A DNA stretch of 34,036 bases from JAGXOF01 sp046545575 (GCA_046545575.1 JBKGZM010000018.1:1-34036), one strand, 5' to 3'. Shown: positions 22,526 to 30,743, numbered from the stretch's first letter. The notes: a model not told the origin generated them from the sequence alone. Made by a program: numbers and translations.

Positions 22526-23269
22526 ATGAAAATGTTTGGTCGTGGTCAAAAGAACGAATGTGAAAGGGTTCGAGAGAGGTTTTCTGCCTTCCTGGATGGG
22601 TGTCTGGACCACGTGGAAGAGGACGCGGTTCGGTACCACGTGGGAAGGTGTGAGCAATGTCGCTCCGAACTGGAGTCGATAGATGCTACCAGGGAATTGC
22701 TACAATGGATGCCATCGGAAAACGTGCCGCGTCACTTCGCGCTGCCGGAAGTGTGGAGAGGTTGGGTTCGGGATCCTTTAAGTGTTCGGAGTATGAATGC
22801 ATTACGTGTGGCTGCAGCGGCGGTGATGGTAGCATTTGTAGTCCTGCTGGCTGCTGATTTTAGTGGGGCATTCTACACGCAAGTTGAGCCTCAAGTGACC
22901 TCGCAGTATTCTGCTACTCCGAGTGGAGAAACTTTGTCGTCAGAAGAACAAACGTCGGAGGCACCATCAAGCGATGAGGAAGGCTCGGATTCTGATTCTG
23001 AGTCATCGGGCCTGAAAGAGGCAACTCAACCGGATCCGTCGGATTCTCGAGGACCTCTAGGGATTACTGGCGTGCCAGAGGAAGTCCCTGATGAAGCTGA
23101 GGGGGATTCTTCCTTACCAGAAGCGAGAGAAGTGGTGGAGAGTGAACCATATTCCTGGTTGTATCCGAGCGAGATAGCGGCTTTTGCCGTCCTCGTTGTG
23201 TTGGGTGGCATGTATTTTTGGGCTTGGCGAGAGCGGCGAAGGCTAGCTCACACGAGAGAGCCCGATTAA
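22526..23269 (+). CDS. Zinc-finger transmembrane anti-sigma factor
   Basis: A 247-residue protein (an ATG at 22532 is an equally good start, 6-7 bases after AGAGG). The N-terminal zinc-finger anti-sigma domain has the HxxxCxxC motif at His38, Cys42 and Cys45 (HVGRCEQC). A membrane segment follows at about 92-112 (VAAAAVMVAFVVLLAA). An extended Ser/Glu/Pro-rich region covers about 120-215, and a second hydrophobic segment lies at about 218-236 (EIAAFAVLVVLGGMYFWAW) before a basic end. Classical anti-sigma factors of this kind have one membrane pass; a second would return the C-terminus to the cytoplasm. The gene starts 11 bases after the sigma gene and should control it. Confidence 0.87.
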   Translation: MKMFGRGQKNECERVRERFSAFLDGCLDHVEEDAVRYHVGRCEQCRSELESIDATRELLQWMPSENVPRHFALPEVWRGWVRDPLSVRSMNALRVAAAAVMVAFVVLLAADFSGAFYTQVEPQVTSQYSATPSGETLSSEEQTSEAPSSDEEGSDSDSESSGLKEATQPDPSDSRGPLGITGVPEEVPDEAEGDSSLPEAREVVESEPYSWLYPSEIAAFAVLVVLGGMYFWAWRERRRLAHTREPD

Positions 23270-23293
23270 CGTTCAAAGGAGTTAAAGACCAAG

Positions 23294-23419
23294 ATGGGGG
23301 AGCAAGTAGAAAAGAATCCCACATCAGGAAGAGCTAAGCTTGTTCGTACCGTCATTGGTTTGGCTGTTGCTGCCCTGGCAATAGCCCTTTTTGGGCGTAA
23401 GAAGCGTCGGGCTTGGTGA
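23294..23419 (+). CDS. Small membrane protein of the ECF operon
   Basis: A 41-residue protein starting MGEQVEKNPTSGRAKLVRTV and continuing IGLAVAALAIALFGRKKRRA, one hydrophobic segment (about 20-33) with a basic tail. An AAAGGAG ribosome-binding site lies about 11 bases upstream, and the gap to the anti-sigma gene is 24 bases. Its position as third gene suggests a role with the anti-sigma factor or in the envelope, but nothing in the sequence shows a function. Confidence 0.6.
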   Translation: MGEQVEKNPTSGRAKLVRTVIGLAVAALAIALFGRKKRRAW

Positions 23420-23423
23420 GAAG

Positions 23424-25124
23424 TTATCTAGGTGTACCGAATTGGCTGATGGTACTCTGAAGTTCTTCGAAGGGTACTGTATGGCTTTCTTCCTGAGCAC
23501 GTAATTTTACTTCCACTTTGTTCTGCTTGAGTGTGCGAGGGCTGACCACTATCCTTATTGGGATGCCCAACAGGTCTGCATCGTTGAATTTAACCCCCGG
23601 CGATTCGTCTCGATCGTCAAGCAGGACCTCAAATCCCGCTTCGGTGAGTGTGGAATAGAGTTTGCCTGCCGCATCCGCTACTTCATTTTTGTCGGTGTTC
23701 AGCACGCACATATAGACCTGATAAGGAGCGATGGCTGCAGGCCAGATAATCCCCTTCTCGTCGTGATTTATTTCAACTACGGCGGCAAGCAATCTTCCCA
23801 ATCCTATACCGTAGCAACCCATGATAATAGGCTTCTGGGTCCCATCCTGATCAAGATATAATGCTCCGAGCTTCTCGCTAAAGGTCGTGCCCAGTCTAAA
23901 GGTGTGTCCGACTTCAATACCGGGTCTGGATAGCAAGTCTCCTCCGCACCTTGGGCAGCTGTATCCTGCCCTAGCGAGGGCTATATCGGTCAGTATGTCC
24001 ACTTCGAAATCTCGGGGATAGTTGGCGTTCTTAATGTGGGTGTCGGGTTTATTTGCTCCCACGATGAAGTTTGTTCCTGAGGTTATAGAGTCGTCCGCTA
24101 CAACCCTTATTCCGTTAATTCCTATAGGCGAAGCTGCACCTGCCACCAGCCCCACTCCAGCCACTTCTTCCTCGGTGGCCAGACGGAGCTCAGCACATTT
24201 CAGGGCATTCTTGAGCTTTACCTCGTTTACTTCCAGGTCTCCTCGTATAATAACAAAGACAGCCTCTCCGTCCGCAGCATAGAAAACGGCCTTGAGAGTT
24301 TGGCTTGCCGGCACCCCGAAAAATCCTGCGACCTCTTCGATTGTCTTCGCACCGGGGGTCGATACTTCTTCTAGAGGTAATGGGTCTTTTCCGTCTATAC
24401 TTGGTTTCGTAAAGGTGGCGCGTTCTGCATTGGCTGCGTAATCACACTCCGGGCAAATGAGAACCTCGTCCTCGCCGCTCTCGGTGAGGGAGATAAATTC
24501 ATGGGATTCCTTTCCGCCGATGGCTCCGCTATCTGCCTCCACCATAACTGTGGGCAGGCCACAGCGGTTAAAGATGGATTTGTATGCGTCAACCATCTTC
24601 TGGTAGCTTTGGTCCAGGCCTTCCTCATCTACATCCATGCTGTACAGGTCTTTCATGAGGAACTCACGGACGCGGAGGAGTCCTCCCCGGGGACGAAGCT
24701 CGTCGCGAAACTTTGCCTGAATCTGGTAGGGCATTACAGGCAGGTCACGGTAGCTTTGCACATATGACTTGGCGAGATTGGTAATCACTTCCTCGTGTGT
24801 CGGGCCGAGGCAAAGTTTGCGGTCCCTTCGATCGTTCAACGTGAAAAGAGACTGCCCGAAGGAAACATCTCTCCCTGTTTCCTTCCATATCTCGAACGGC
24901 TGCATAATCGGCAGCATCAACTCCTGGCCACCGGCGGCGTTCATCTCCTCTCTTACGATCCCCTCGATTTTCTTCAGCACCCGCCACCCTAATGGGAGAT
25001 ATGAGTACAGTCCTGTGGCCATCTGGTGAATCATACCAGCTTTGGTCAGGAGTTGGTGACTGACTGTGTCCGCATCCGCGGGAGCGGTGCGCAGGGTTTT
25101 CGCAAAGAGCTTGGATACACGCAT
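23424..25124 (-). CDS. proS: Prolyl-tRNA synthetase, bacterial type
   Basis: A 566-residue class II aminoacyl-tRNA synthetase that charges tRNA-Pro. It opens MRVSKLFAKTLRTAPADADT. Motif 2 is at CLGPTHEEVI through FRDELRPRGGLLRVREFLMK, the INS editing domain that clears mischarged alanine lies in the middle (about 225-395), and motif 3 is GCYGIGLGRLLAAVVE. The C-terminal anticodon-binding domain contains VYMCVLNTD and PIRIVVSPRTL. The presence of the insertion and the length (ProS of E. coli has 572) fit the long bacterial form. It follows rho by 24 bases and belongs to the tal-rho-proS transcription unit. No strong ribosome-binding site is seen at the ATG. Confidence 0.97.
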   Translation of the reverse strand: MRVSKLFAKTLRTAPADADTVSHQLLTKAGMIHQMATGLYSYLPLGWRVLKKIEGIVREEMNAAGGQELMLPIMQPFEIWKETGRDVSFGQSLFTLNDRRDRKLCLGPTHEEVITNLAKSYVQSYRDLPVMPYQIQAKFRDELRPRGGLLRVREFLMKDLYSMDVDEEGLDQSYQKMVDAYKSIFNRCGLPTVMVEADSGAIGGKESHEFISLTESGEDEVLICPECDYAANAERATFTKPSIDGKDPLPLEEVSTPGAKTIEEVAGFFGVPASQTLKAVFYAADGEAVFVIIRGDLEVNEVKLKNALKCAELRLATEEEVAGVGLVAGAASPIGINGIRVVADDSITSGTNFIVGANKPDTHIKNANYPRDFEVDILTDIALARAGYSCPRCGGDLLSRPGIEVGHTFRLGTTFSEKLGALYLDQDGTQKPIIMGCYGIGLGRLLAAVVEINHDEKGIIWPAAIAPYQVYMCVLNTDKNEVADAAGKLYSTLTEAGFEVLLDDRDESPGVKFNDADLLGIPIRIVVSPRTLKQNKVEVKLRAQEESHTVPFEELQSTISQFGTPR

Positions 25125-25148
25125 TAGAAATCGTTAAGTCTTCCTGCC

Positions 25149-26414
25149 TCACATGTCCTTGGAGAGTGAGGCCAGGAATTCTTTATTGGTTTTGGTTTTG
25201 GAAAGGTACTCAAGGATACGTTCTGAAGCCTCGCTGGTGTCGGAGGCATTGGAGGAGATCATGTTCATCATGCGCCGGAGTAACCAGACCTGCTTCAGGG
25301 TATTTTCGTCAAGTAGAAGTTCCTCATGCCGGGTACCGCTACGCTGAATATCGATAGATGGGAATATACGGCGGTCGGCGAGCTTCCGGTCAAGGTGGAG
25401 TTCCATATTGCCTGTGCCCTTGAATTCCTCATATATAACGTCGTCCATGCGACTGCCTGTGTCGATAAGGCATGTAGCTATCACGGTCAGGCTTCCCTTT
25501 TTCTCCGTATTTCTGGCAGCACCGAAGAAACGCTTTGGCGGATACAGGGCGCCTGTGTCCACCCCGCCAGTGAGCGTGCGGCCGCTCGAAGGCATACCGA
25601 GATTATATGCTCTGGTAAGCCTTGTCAGTGAATCAAGGAGGATCATTACATCTTGCCCCAGTTCCACCAGGCGTTTGGCTCTCTCCATAGCCACTTCTGC
25701 CACTCGGGTGTGCTCTTCGACTGGCTCGTCAAATGTGGAACTCACGACCTCCGCATCCACTGATTTCTTCCAATCGGTGACCTCTTCCGGGCGTTCCCCT
25801 GTGAGGCACACGACAAGGTGGATGTCAGTGTAGTTCTTTAGCGTGGCGGTTGCGATATTCTTCAAAAGAAAAGTCTTGCCTGCTTTCGGGGGAGATACGA
25901 CCAGCCCCCTTTGACCCCGCCCGATAGGGGAAATTACATTCAGCAATCTAGTGGAGAGGTTTTTGGGGTCAAACTCAAGGTCAATGAGTTCTTGAGGAAA
26001 TACGGGTATCAACTCATCGAAATGAGGGCGTGCCTTGGCTGTTTCTGGATCAAGCCCATTAACTGCTTCCACCCGCAGAAGACCTGAGTATCGCTCACCG
26101 TTCTTTGGTGGGCGCACCTGCCCGGTTACTAGATCACCGTTGCGCAGCAGGAAGCGTCGGATCTGGGATTGGGAGATGTAGATGTCGCTCTCGGTTCTGG
26201 AACTAAGGCTGTTCTGACGAAGGAATCCGTATCCGTCCGATACTACCTCCAGAATACCTCCGCGGAAGGAGTGCCCTTGTTGCTCTGTGTAAGATTGCAG
26301 TAAGCGAAGCACAAGCTCCTCTTTCCGTAACCCGGAACAGCCGGAGAGCCCCAGATCTTTGGTCATCTCCATGAGTTCTTCGCGAGTTTTGTTTTCCAGA
26401 TCGGCATAATTCAT
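25149..26414 (-). CDS. rho: Transcription termination factor Rho
   Basis: A 421-residue hexameric RNA helicase that ends transcription. The N-terminal helical domain (about 1-45) and the cold-shock-like RNA-binding domain (VSDGYGFLRQN, then SDIYISQSQIRRF) are followed by the ATPase core with Walker A PPKAGKT, Walker B DVMILLDS, the Q-loop-like SSGRTLTGGVDTGALYPPKR and the Arg finger region. The length is the family norm. A GGGGG lies 6 bases before the ATG. Since few U-tract terminators appear in this window, Rho probably handles many ends here. Confidence 0.97.
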   Translation of the reverse strand: MNYADLENKTREELMEMTKDLGLSGCSGLRKEELVLRLLQSYTEQQGHSFRGGILEVVSDGYGFLRQNSLSSRTESDIYISQSQIRRFLLRNGDLVTGQVRPPKNGERYSGLLRVEAVNGLDPETAKARPHFDELIPVFPQELIDLEFDPKNLSTRLLNVISPIGRGQRGLVVSPPKAGKTFLLKNIATATLKNYTDIHLVVCLTGERPEEVTDWKKSVDAEVVSSTFDEPVEEHTRVAEVAMERAKRLVELGQDVMILLDSLTRLTRAYNLGMPSSGRTLTGGVDTGALYPPKRFFGAARNTEKKGSLTVIATCLIDTGSRMDDVIYEEFKGTGNMELHLDRKLADRRIFPSIDIQRSGTRHEELLLDENTLKQVWLLRRMMNMISSNASDTSEASERILEYLSKTKTNKEFLASLSKDM

Positions 26415-26417
26415 AAG

Positions 26418-26606
26418 CTACCCCCGCACTTCATTTTGTGCTTCAATCAGGTATTTTTGGTCCCCGTGGTCACTACATCCAACGTTTATGGAACTCTTTG
26501 AGTTCGTGAAGTACTCGGTAAGGATCAACGGGATGTCGGAGAACTCAGCCAACTTAATAAACTCGAGGAATTTAATAAATTGATTTAACCTTTCGCTTGC
26601 GCTCAA
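26418..26606 (-). CDS. Possible small protein between tal and rho
   Basis: A 62-codon frame fills the space between tal and rho exactly. Its TTG start overlaps the tal TGA stop (TTGA), and its stop ends three bases before the rho ATG. The predicted product (MSASERLNQFIKFLEFIKLA...) has an amphipathic helix and no recognised domain. Overlap coupling makes translation conceivable, but no ribosome-binding site or family is evident. It may be only a spacer. Confidence 0.28.
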   Translation of the reverse strand: MSASERLNQFIKFLEFIKLAEFSDIPLILTEYFTNSKSSINVGCSDHGDQKYLIEAQNEVRG

Positions 26607-27259
26607 GGCAGGCCTTGCGCGACCCGCTGCCAGTCCGCGGCGAAGCGAGCTATCCCCTTCTCCGTCAGAGGGTGTTCTATCATTTGCATTAGCACTTTAT
26701 GTGGAACCGTGGCGATATGAGCCCCTGCCTTGGCAGCGAGGACACAGTGTAATGGATGGCGTATGCTCGCTGCGATTACTCTGGTTGGGTACTGATATCT
26801 TTCTAACACCTTGACGATGTCGGAGACTATCTCCATACCATCGTGGCCTATATCGTCCAGACGCCCGACAAATGGGCTTACAAAAGCGGCCCCCGCGGCT
26901 GCTGCCAGTATCGCTTGATTGACAGAGAAACATAACGTCATGTTGACTTTTATGCCCTTTGGAGAAAGAGCGGATGTAGCCTCTAGCCCGGCGGCAGAGA
27001 TAGGTATCTTAACCGCCACATTGGGAGACCACGAAGATATCTCCTCTGCTTCCTTTATCATCTCCGCAGGGGTTTGACTCAATACCTCAGCGGAAATAGG
27101 GCCATCAACGATCGAGGCTATCTCCTGTATTACCCCTTTAAGGTCAGAAGAACTCTCTTTAGCGACCAATGAAGGATTAGTGGTCACACCACGGATGATG
27201 CCCAGTTCAGCCGCTTTACGTATCTCTTCAATGTTTGCTGTATCGAGGAAAATTTGCAT
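26603..27259 (-). CDS. tal: Transaldolase (small TAL/FSA type)
   Basis: A 218-residue class I aldolase of the fructose-6-phosphate aldolase/transaldolase family. It starts MQIFLDTANIEEIRKAAELG and then carries GVTTNPSL. The Schiff-base Lys is Lys84 in VKIPIS; VNMTLCFSVNQAILAAAAGA and SPFVGRLDDIG are further family marks. It moves a dihydroxyacetone unit in the non-oxidative pentose phosphate pathway, or splits fructose 6-phosphate; the sequence alone does not distinguish the two. It heads the tal-rho-proS unit after a leader of about 180 bases. Confidence 0.93.
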   Translation of the reverse strand: MQIFLDTANIEEIRKAAELGIIRGVTTNPSLVAKESSSDLKGVIQEIASIVDGPISAEVLSQTPAEMIKEAEEISSWSPNVAVKIPISAAGLEATSALSPKGIKVNMTLCFSVNQAILAAAAGAAFVSPFVGRLDDIGHDGMEIVSDIVKVLERYQYPTRVIAASIRHPLHCVLAAKAGAHIATVPHKVLMQMIEHPLTEKGIARFAADWQRVAQGLP

Positions 27260-27443
27260 AGTAAAACTACAATCTGTGATATCTAAGTGAGGAAAAGGCC
27301 ATTGGAACTATGTAAGGGCAAATCTCTATTGGACCTACCCCAGCTATCGCCGATGCTGCATTGGAATTCCTTATCCCAACTCCGATAGAAGCAGCGCTAC
27401 TACTCTAACCCTTTCTTTGGGGATTGTCAATAATTCCATCTCT

Positions 27444-27473
27444 ATCATACGCAGAGAACACACCGATTGTCAA
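27444..27473 (-). promoter_or_regulatory. Predicted promoter of tal-rho-proS unit
   Basis: On the minus strand TTGACA (27468-27473) and TATGAT (27444-27449) lie 18 bases apart, directly after the ribE stop. A second copy of the 11-base TATTGACAATC element lies at 27422-27432 (reverse strand), with only a weak -10 (TAGAGT) behind it. The leader to tal is long, about 180 bases. Confidence 0.5.
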
Positions 27474-27477
27474 TAGC

Positions 27478-28098
27478 TTAAAGGAACCCATGTTCGGCCA
27501 GAAAATCAAGGCTTAGTCCGCTGTTGCTCTGGTTTAGCAGTTGGGCTACATATTTGGCCAGGATATCAACTTCCAGGTTGACTGAATCGCCTGTCCGTCT
27601 TTTGCCGAGTATCGTATTCTCCATGGTATAGCCTACCAGTGAGATGGTTAATGAAGAGGAATCTCGCTCCACCACAGTCAAGCTCACGCCATCTATGGCT
27701 ATAAATCCCTTCTCCACTACGTATCGTAGTACCTCCTCCGACGCCGAAACCCTTAACAAGATCGCTTCTTTCTCTGGAATTACAGAGAGGACCTGGCCGG
27801 TGTCATCTATATGCCCCTGAACGAAGTGCCCTCCCAGTCGATCTCCAACTGCCATGGCCCTTTCCAAATTGACATAGTCTCCTGGTTTCAACGCCCCCAA
27901 GTTCGTGCGGCGGAGTGTCTCAGGCATAACCTCCACGGTGAAGGCCTCGCTGGTAAGGTCGATGACTGTAAGGCAGGCTCCGTTAACTGCTATGCTGTCG
28001 CCAAGGTTGGTGCCCTCAAGCGTCCTTTGCGCGGCGATGGCAAGCCTTTGCCCTGTGAATTTCACGGTGCCTGTCTCTTCTACAATTCCGGTAAACAT
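27478..28098 (-). CDS. ribE: Riboflavin synthase, alpha subunit
   Basis: A 206-residue protein starting MFTGIVEETGTVKF, the hallmark of riboflavin synthase, which dismutates two molecules of 6,7-dimethyl-8-ribityllumazine to riboflavin. Two similar lumazine-binding barrels follow: the first with SIAVNGACLTVIDL, and the second with HFVQGHIDDTG and FIAIDGVSLTVVE. It is the last gene of tatD-ribD-ribE, 4 bases after ribD. Its substrate is made by RibH (32206), encoded on the other strand 4 kb away. Confidence 0.97.
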   Translation of the reverse strand: MFTGIVEETGTVKFTGQRLAIAAQRTLEGTNLGDSIAVNGACLTVIDLTSEAFTVEVMPETLRRTNLGALKPGDYVNLERAMAVGDRLGGHFVQGHIDDTGQVLSVIPEKEAILLRVSASEEVLRYVVEKGFIAIDGVSLTVVERDSSSLTISLVGYTMENTILGKRRTGDSVNLEVDILAKYVAQLLNQSNSGLSLDFLAEHGFL

Positions 28099-28102
28099 TC
28101 TC

Positions 28103-29185
28103 TCACCTGATGTATCCGCTAACCATTATATCATCTTCCAGTTGCTCGACCTCTACCTGTGTGAGCCTCCAGGCTTCGGCTACCAAGTTCACTCCTTCGC
28201 CCGCAACCGGATTTATCGCCTCTTCTCCTCCAATGATTATCGGAGCAATGAAAATCAGGACTTTATCCACCAGTCCGAGATCGAAAAGCGACCCCAATAA
28301 TTGTCCTCCGCCCTCGACTAAAACACTGACAATATCCCTCTCTCCCAGTGCCTTGAACAGTGCAGCAAGGTCGACCATATCATTCCTAGAGGGAAGCTTT
28401 GTAACCTCTACACCAGCTTCAAGATATTGCTGCTCTCTGGTAGAGTCAATTTCCGTTGTTGTGGCTATTAAGGTCTTACCTGGTTCCTTAAATACCTGGG
28501 CCTGTGGAGGAGTTTGACCGCTGCTATCCACGATAATCCTTAGCGGGTAATGCTCACCATGGTCAGTCCTGGCTGTAAGCTGTGGGTCGTCCCGCACTAC
28601 TGTGTTCGAACCCACCATGATAGCATTGGTAATTGTGCGTAACTGGTGAACACGTTCCCTGGATGACTCATTGCTTATCCATTTGGAATCGAAGTTCCTG
28701 GTAGCGATCTTCCCATCTAGACTCATAGCGAACTTGACAGTAACAAACGGCATTTTTGTGGTAATAAATTTGATGTAGTCCTCATTGACTTGCTGGGCTT
28801 CTTCTCCATTCTCGCCAACGTATGTGTTTATCTGAGCGGACTCCAACTGTTCCTTTCCCTTACCGGAGACAAGGGGATTTGGGTCAAGCATTGCCATATG
28901 CACCTCGCGGACGCCACTGGCGATAATAGCCTCTGTGCAGGGCGGTGTTCGTCCGCGGTGACAGCATGGCTCCAAGGTTACGTACATCGTAGCGCCTCTG
29001 GCTGCCTCTCCGGCCTGTTTCAGGGCCACTATTTCCGCATGGTGGGAGCCGGGAGGTTGGGTGTATCCCTCGCCTATAATCTCCTCTCCCTTAACTATTA
29101 CTGCTCCTACCGCGGGATTAGGACTGACATGCCCTTTTGCTTTCCTGCCCAGAGCAAGAGCGTGCTGCATGTAATTGGTAGACAT
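28103..29185 (-). CDS. ribD: Bifunctional riboflavin deaminase/reductase
   Basis: A 360-residue protein (ATG at 29183-29185; an in-frame TTG at 29197 would add four residues). The N-terminal CDA-fold deaminase carries SPNPAVGAVIV, the zinc His and catalytic Glu in HHAEIVAL (His49, Glu51) and the Cys pair region PCCHRGRTPPC. The C-terminal reductase (about 145-360) shows FVTVKFAMSLDGKIATR and the later VLVEGGGQLLGSLF. It converts the pyrimidine from GTP cyclohydrolase II in two steps toward ribitylaminouracil. No Shine-Dalgarno sequence is visible; it starts 12 bases after the tatD stop. Confidence 0.96.
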   Translation of the reverse strand: MSTNYMQHALALGRKAKGHVSPNPAVGAVIVKGEEIIGEGYTQPPGSHHAEIVALKQAGEAARGATMYVTLEPCCHRGRTPPCTEAIIASGVREVHMAMLDPNPLVSGKGKEQLESAQINTYVGENGEEAQQVNEDYIKFITTKMPFVTVKFAMSLDGKIATRNFDSKWISNESSRERVHQLRTITNAIMVGSNTVVRDDPQLTARTDHGEHYPLRIIVDSSGQTPPQAQVFKEPGKTLIATTTEIDSTREQQYLEAGVEVTKLPSRNDMVDLAALFKALGERDIVSVLVEGGGQLLGSLFDLGLVDKVLIFIAPIIIGGEEAINPVAGEGVNLVAEAWRLTQVEVEQLEDDIMVSGYIR

Positions 29186-29197
29186 TCTTGTAGACAA

Positions 29198-29971
29198 TTA
29201 TACCACAGCATTTCGCTTGGGGAGGTTGAAGAGCCTGCGCGCATTGGCGCTTGTGATCGAGTTGACTTCCTCCACGGGCAGTGACCGAATTTCCGCCAGC
29301 TTGTCAATTACGAGGCTCACATTCTGAGGAACATTCCGTGTTTTCTCGGGTCCGAGGTACGGGGAGTCGGTTTCGGTGAGCACCTGACTTAACGGTATCT
29401 TGCCTACGGCTTTCTTTATGTTCCTGCTTCTCAGGATGTTCGTTGCGATCGAGACATAATAGCCGTTTGAGGTGATTTCCTCCGCTTGTAGCCTGGTGCC
29501 GGTAAAGCAGTGAAACATGGCCTGCTCGACTCCGCTTCTCAGGACCATTTCCAGTCCTTCATCGATCGCGTTTCGCAAATGAAGTACCACCGGCAGTTGA
29601 AGCTCCTTTGCAAGCTGCAGGAACTCCGCAAATATCTCCCTCATCCTCCCTATACTGTGGGAATCGGTAACACGGTGATAGTCGAGACCAATCTCTCCGA
29701 TGCCCACGATCCGGGACCTGTTGAGCTTGATAAATCGTAAGTACTGTTCGAGCTCGCTGTCCCCGATCTCGGCTGTAAAGATTGGATGAAGCCCCAGCGT
29801 AGCATAAAGGAACAGCGGATATTTGTCGCAGAGGCCGAAGGCCTCTGCGACTTGATTGGGATGCGTGGCACTAAGTATGATCGCTTCCAAGTCCCTGCGG
29901 GCCGTTTCAATAACCTTGCTCCTGTCCGGGTTAAACCGGGCAGACGTGAGGTGACAGTGAGCATCGATCAT
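29198..29971 (-). CDS. tatD: TatD-family metal-dependent DNase
   Basis: A 257-residue TIM-barrel hydrolase. Metal ligands are visible as DAHCHL (His5, His7), the Glu of GEIGLDYHR, the His of VVLHLRNA, the His of MFHCFTG and the Asp of TETDSPYLG. TatD enzymes are 3'-5' exonucleases or endonucleases with a role in DNA quality control. The C-terminal NVPQNVSLVIDKLAEIRSL is typical. It is first in an operon with ribD and ribE; such pairing with riboflavin genes has no known functional meaning. Confidence 0.94.
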   Translation of the reverse strand: MIDAHCHLTSARFNPDRSKVIETARRDLEAIILSATHPNQVAEAFGLCDKYPLFLYATLGLHPIFTAEIGDSELEQYLRFIKLNRSRIVGIGEIGLDYHRVTDSHSIGRMREIFAEFLQLAKELQLPVVLHLRNAIDEGLEMVLRSGVEQAMFHCFTGTRLQAEEITSNGYYVSIATNILRSRNIKKAVGKIPLSQVLTETDSPYLGPEKTRNVPQNVSLVIDKLAEIRSLPVEEVNSITSANARRLFNLPKRNAVV

Positions 29972-30154
29972 CTCTTACAGTTTACGCCACCTTTTTCCAC
30001 TCCAAGGGCCTCAAGCCCCAAAGCAACGTGCATGACCAATGCCTGAAGCACAGAGTACTAAGGCAAAGGGCATAACAACATAGCCAGGAACTGTGTGAAG
30101 AACCTGAGGTTGAGTTGAGAGAACGATTGTAATGGTAGCTGTGACTGTTGAACC

Positions 30155-30187
30155 GATGACGCGAAACGCTTAGGCGTTAGCGTCATC
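30155..30187 (-). terminator. Hairpin at end of HesB-like gene
   Basis: GATGACGC (30155-30162) pairs with GCGTCATC (30180-30187), with a further inner AACGC/GCGTT pairing. The stem overlaps the stop codon of the minus-strand HesB-like gene. No U tract follows, so termination here is only probable. Confidence 0.4.
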
Positions 30188-30472
30188 AGCAGAGGGCTTG
30201 GAAAGGGTAAAGCTTTCGCCTTGTGGAGTCTCCTGATAGTCGATAACCACTCCCTCCAGTGCGGGGGCCAGGTCAGAACCTACGAGCAATACCTTCGTTC
30301 CTTCTTCGCTTTCTACAATTTGGTCCCCTTCCCTCTCGCCATCAAAAGCCAGTTCCAGCTGGTTTGACGTTGATTGAGAGGGAACAATCCGGATAGCTGT
30401 TCCCGGATCCGTTTCCTGCTGCTGCAATATTTCCTCAAGCTTTTGTTTTGCGTTCAAAGTCACCGTTAGCAT
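30170..30472 (-). CDS. HesB/IscA-like fold protein without cysteines
   Basis: A 100-residue protein from the ATG at 30470-30472, which has AGGAGG 5 bases upstream (a GTG two codons earlier has no spacing). The strand-helix pattern LTVTLNAKQKLEEIL, TAIRIVPSQ, NQLELAFDGE, KVLLVGSDLAPALEGVVIDY follows the A-type carrier (HesB/IscA) fold. The three cluster-binding Cys residues of that family are absent, and the protein has no Cys at all, so it cannot carry an Fe-S cluster in the usual way. Cys-less relatives occur in anaerobes and have no assigned role. It follows the cold-shock gene closely (14-base gap) and probably shares its promoter. Confidence 0.72.
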   Translation of the reverse strand: MLTVTLNAKQKLEEILQQQETDPGTAIRIVPSQSTSNQLELAFDGEREGDQIVESEEGTKVLLVGSDLAPALEGVVIDYQETPQGESFTLSKPSADDANA

Positions 30473-30486
30473 AGGCACCTCCTAAA

Positions 30487-30690
30487 TTAGCTTTCTGTTA
30501 CCTTGACATCCGCTGCTCTAAATCCCTTAGGCCCGCTCTCCAAGTTGAACTCTACTGCAGCACCCTCGTGCAAGGTATCGAACTCATCTCCTGCTAAAGC
30601 AGAGCGGTGAAAGAAGACCTCTTTCTGATCTTCAGCAGTGATGAAACCGAATCCCCTATCTTGGACGAGCTTCTTTATCTCTCCCTTCAA
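30487..30690 (-). CDS. Cold-shock domain RNA-binding protein
   Basis: A 67-residue cold-shock protein. RNP1 (DRGFGFITAED) and RNP2 (EVFFHRSAL) are intact; the end is RAADVKVTE. It binds single-stranded RNA and DNA and melts RNA structure at low temperature. The start is TTG (30688-30690) with a perfect AAAGGAGGTG 5 bases before it, so efficiency comes from the Shine-Dalgarno sequence. The leader of about 95 bases contains an 11-bp hairpin just upstream. The gene forms an operon with the HesB-like protein. Confidence 0.93.
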   Translation of the reverse strand: MKGEIKKLVQDRGFGFITAEDQKEVFFHRSALAGDEFDTLHEGAAVEFNLESGPKGFRAADVKVTES

Positions 30691-30713
30691 GTTTACACCT
30701 CCTTTAAACCAAA

Positions 30714-30743
30714 ACCCTGCAAATCATTAACCATTTGCAGGGT
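30714..30743 (-). promoter_or_regulatory. 11-bp hairpin in cold-shock gene leader
   Basis: ACCCTGCAAAT (30714-30724) and ATTTGCAGGGT (30733-30743) are perfectly complementary with an 8-base loop. On the minus strand the stem is followed by TTTTGGTTT and then the ribosome-binding site AAAGGAGGTG. It could be an attenuator, or a structure that changes with temperature, as cold-shock leaders often have. Confidence 0.6.

Noticed and set aside
27390..27455. Short frame MELLTIPKERVRVV... in the tal leader, recalling the start of a KH-domain protein
   Set aside because: It stops after about 22 codons, has no ribosome-binding site, and the similarity is too short to call a pseudogene.
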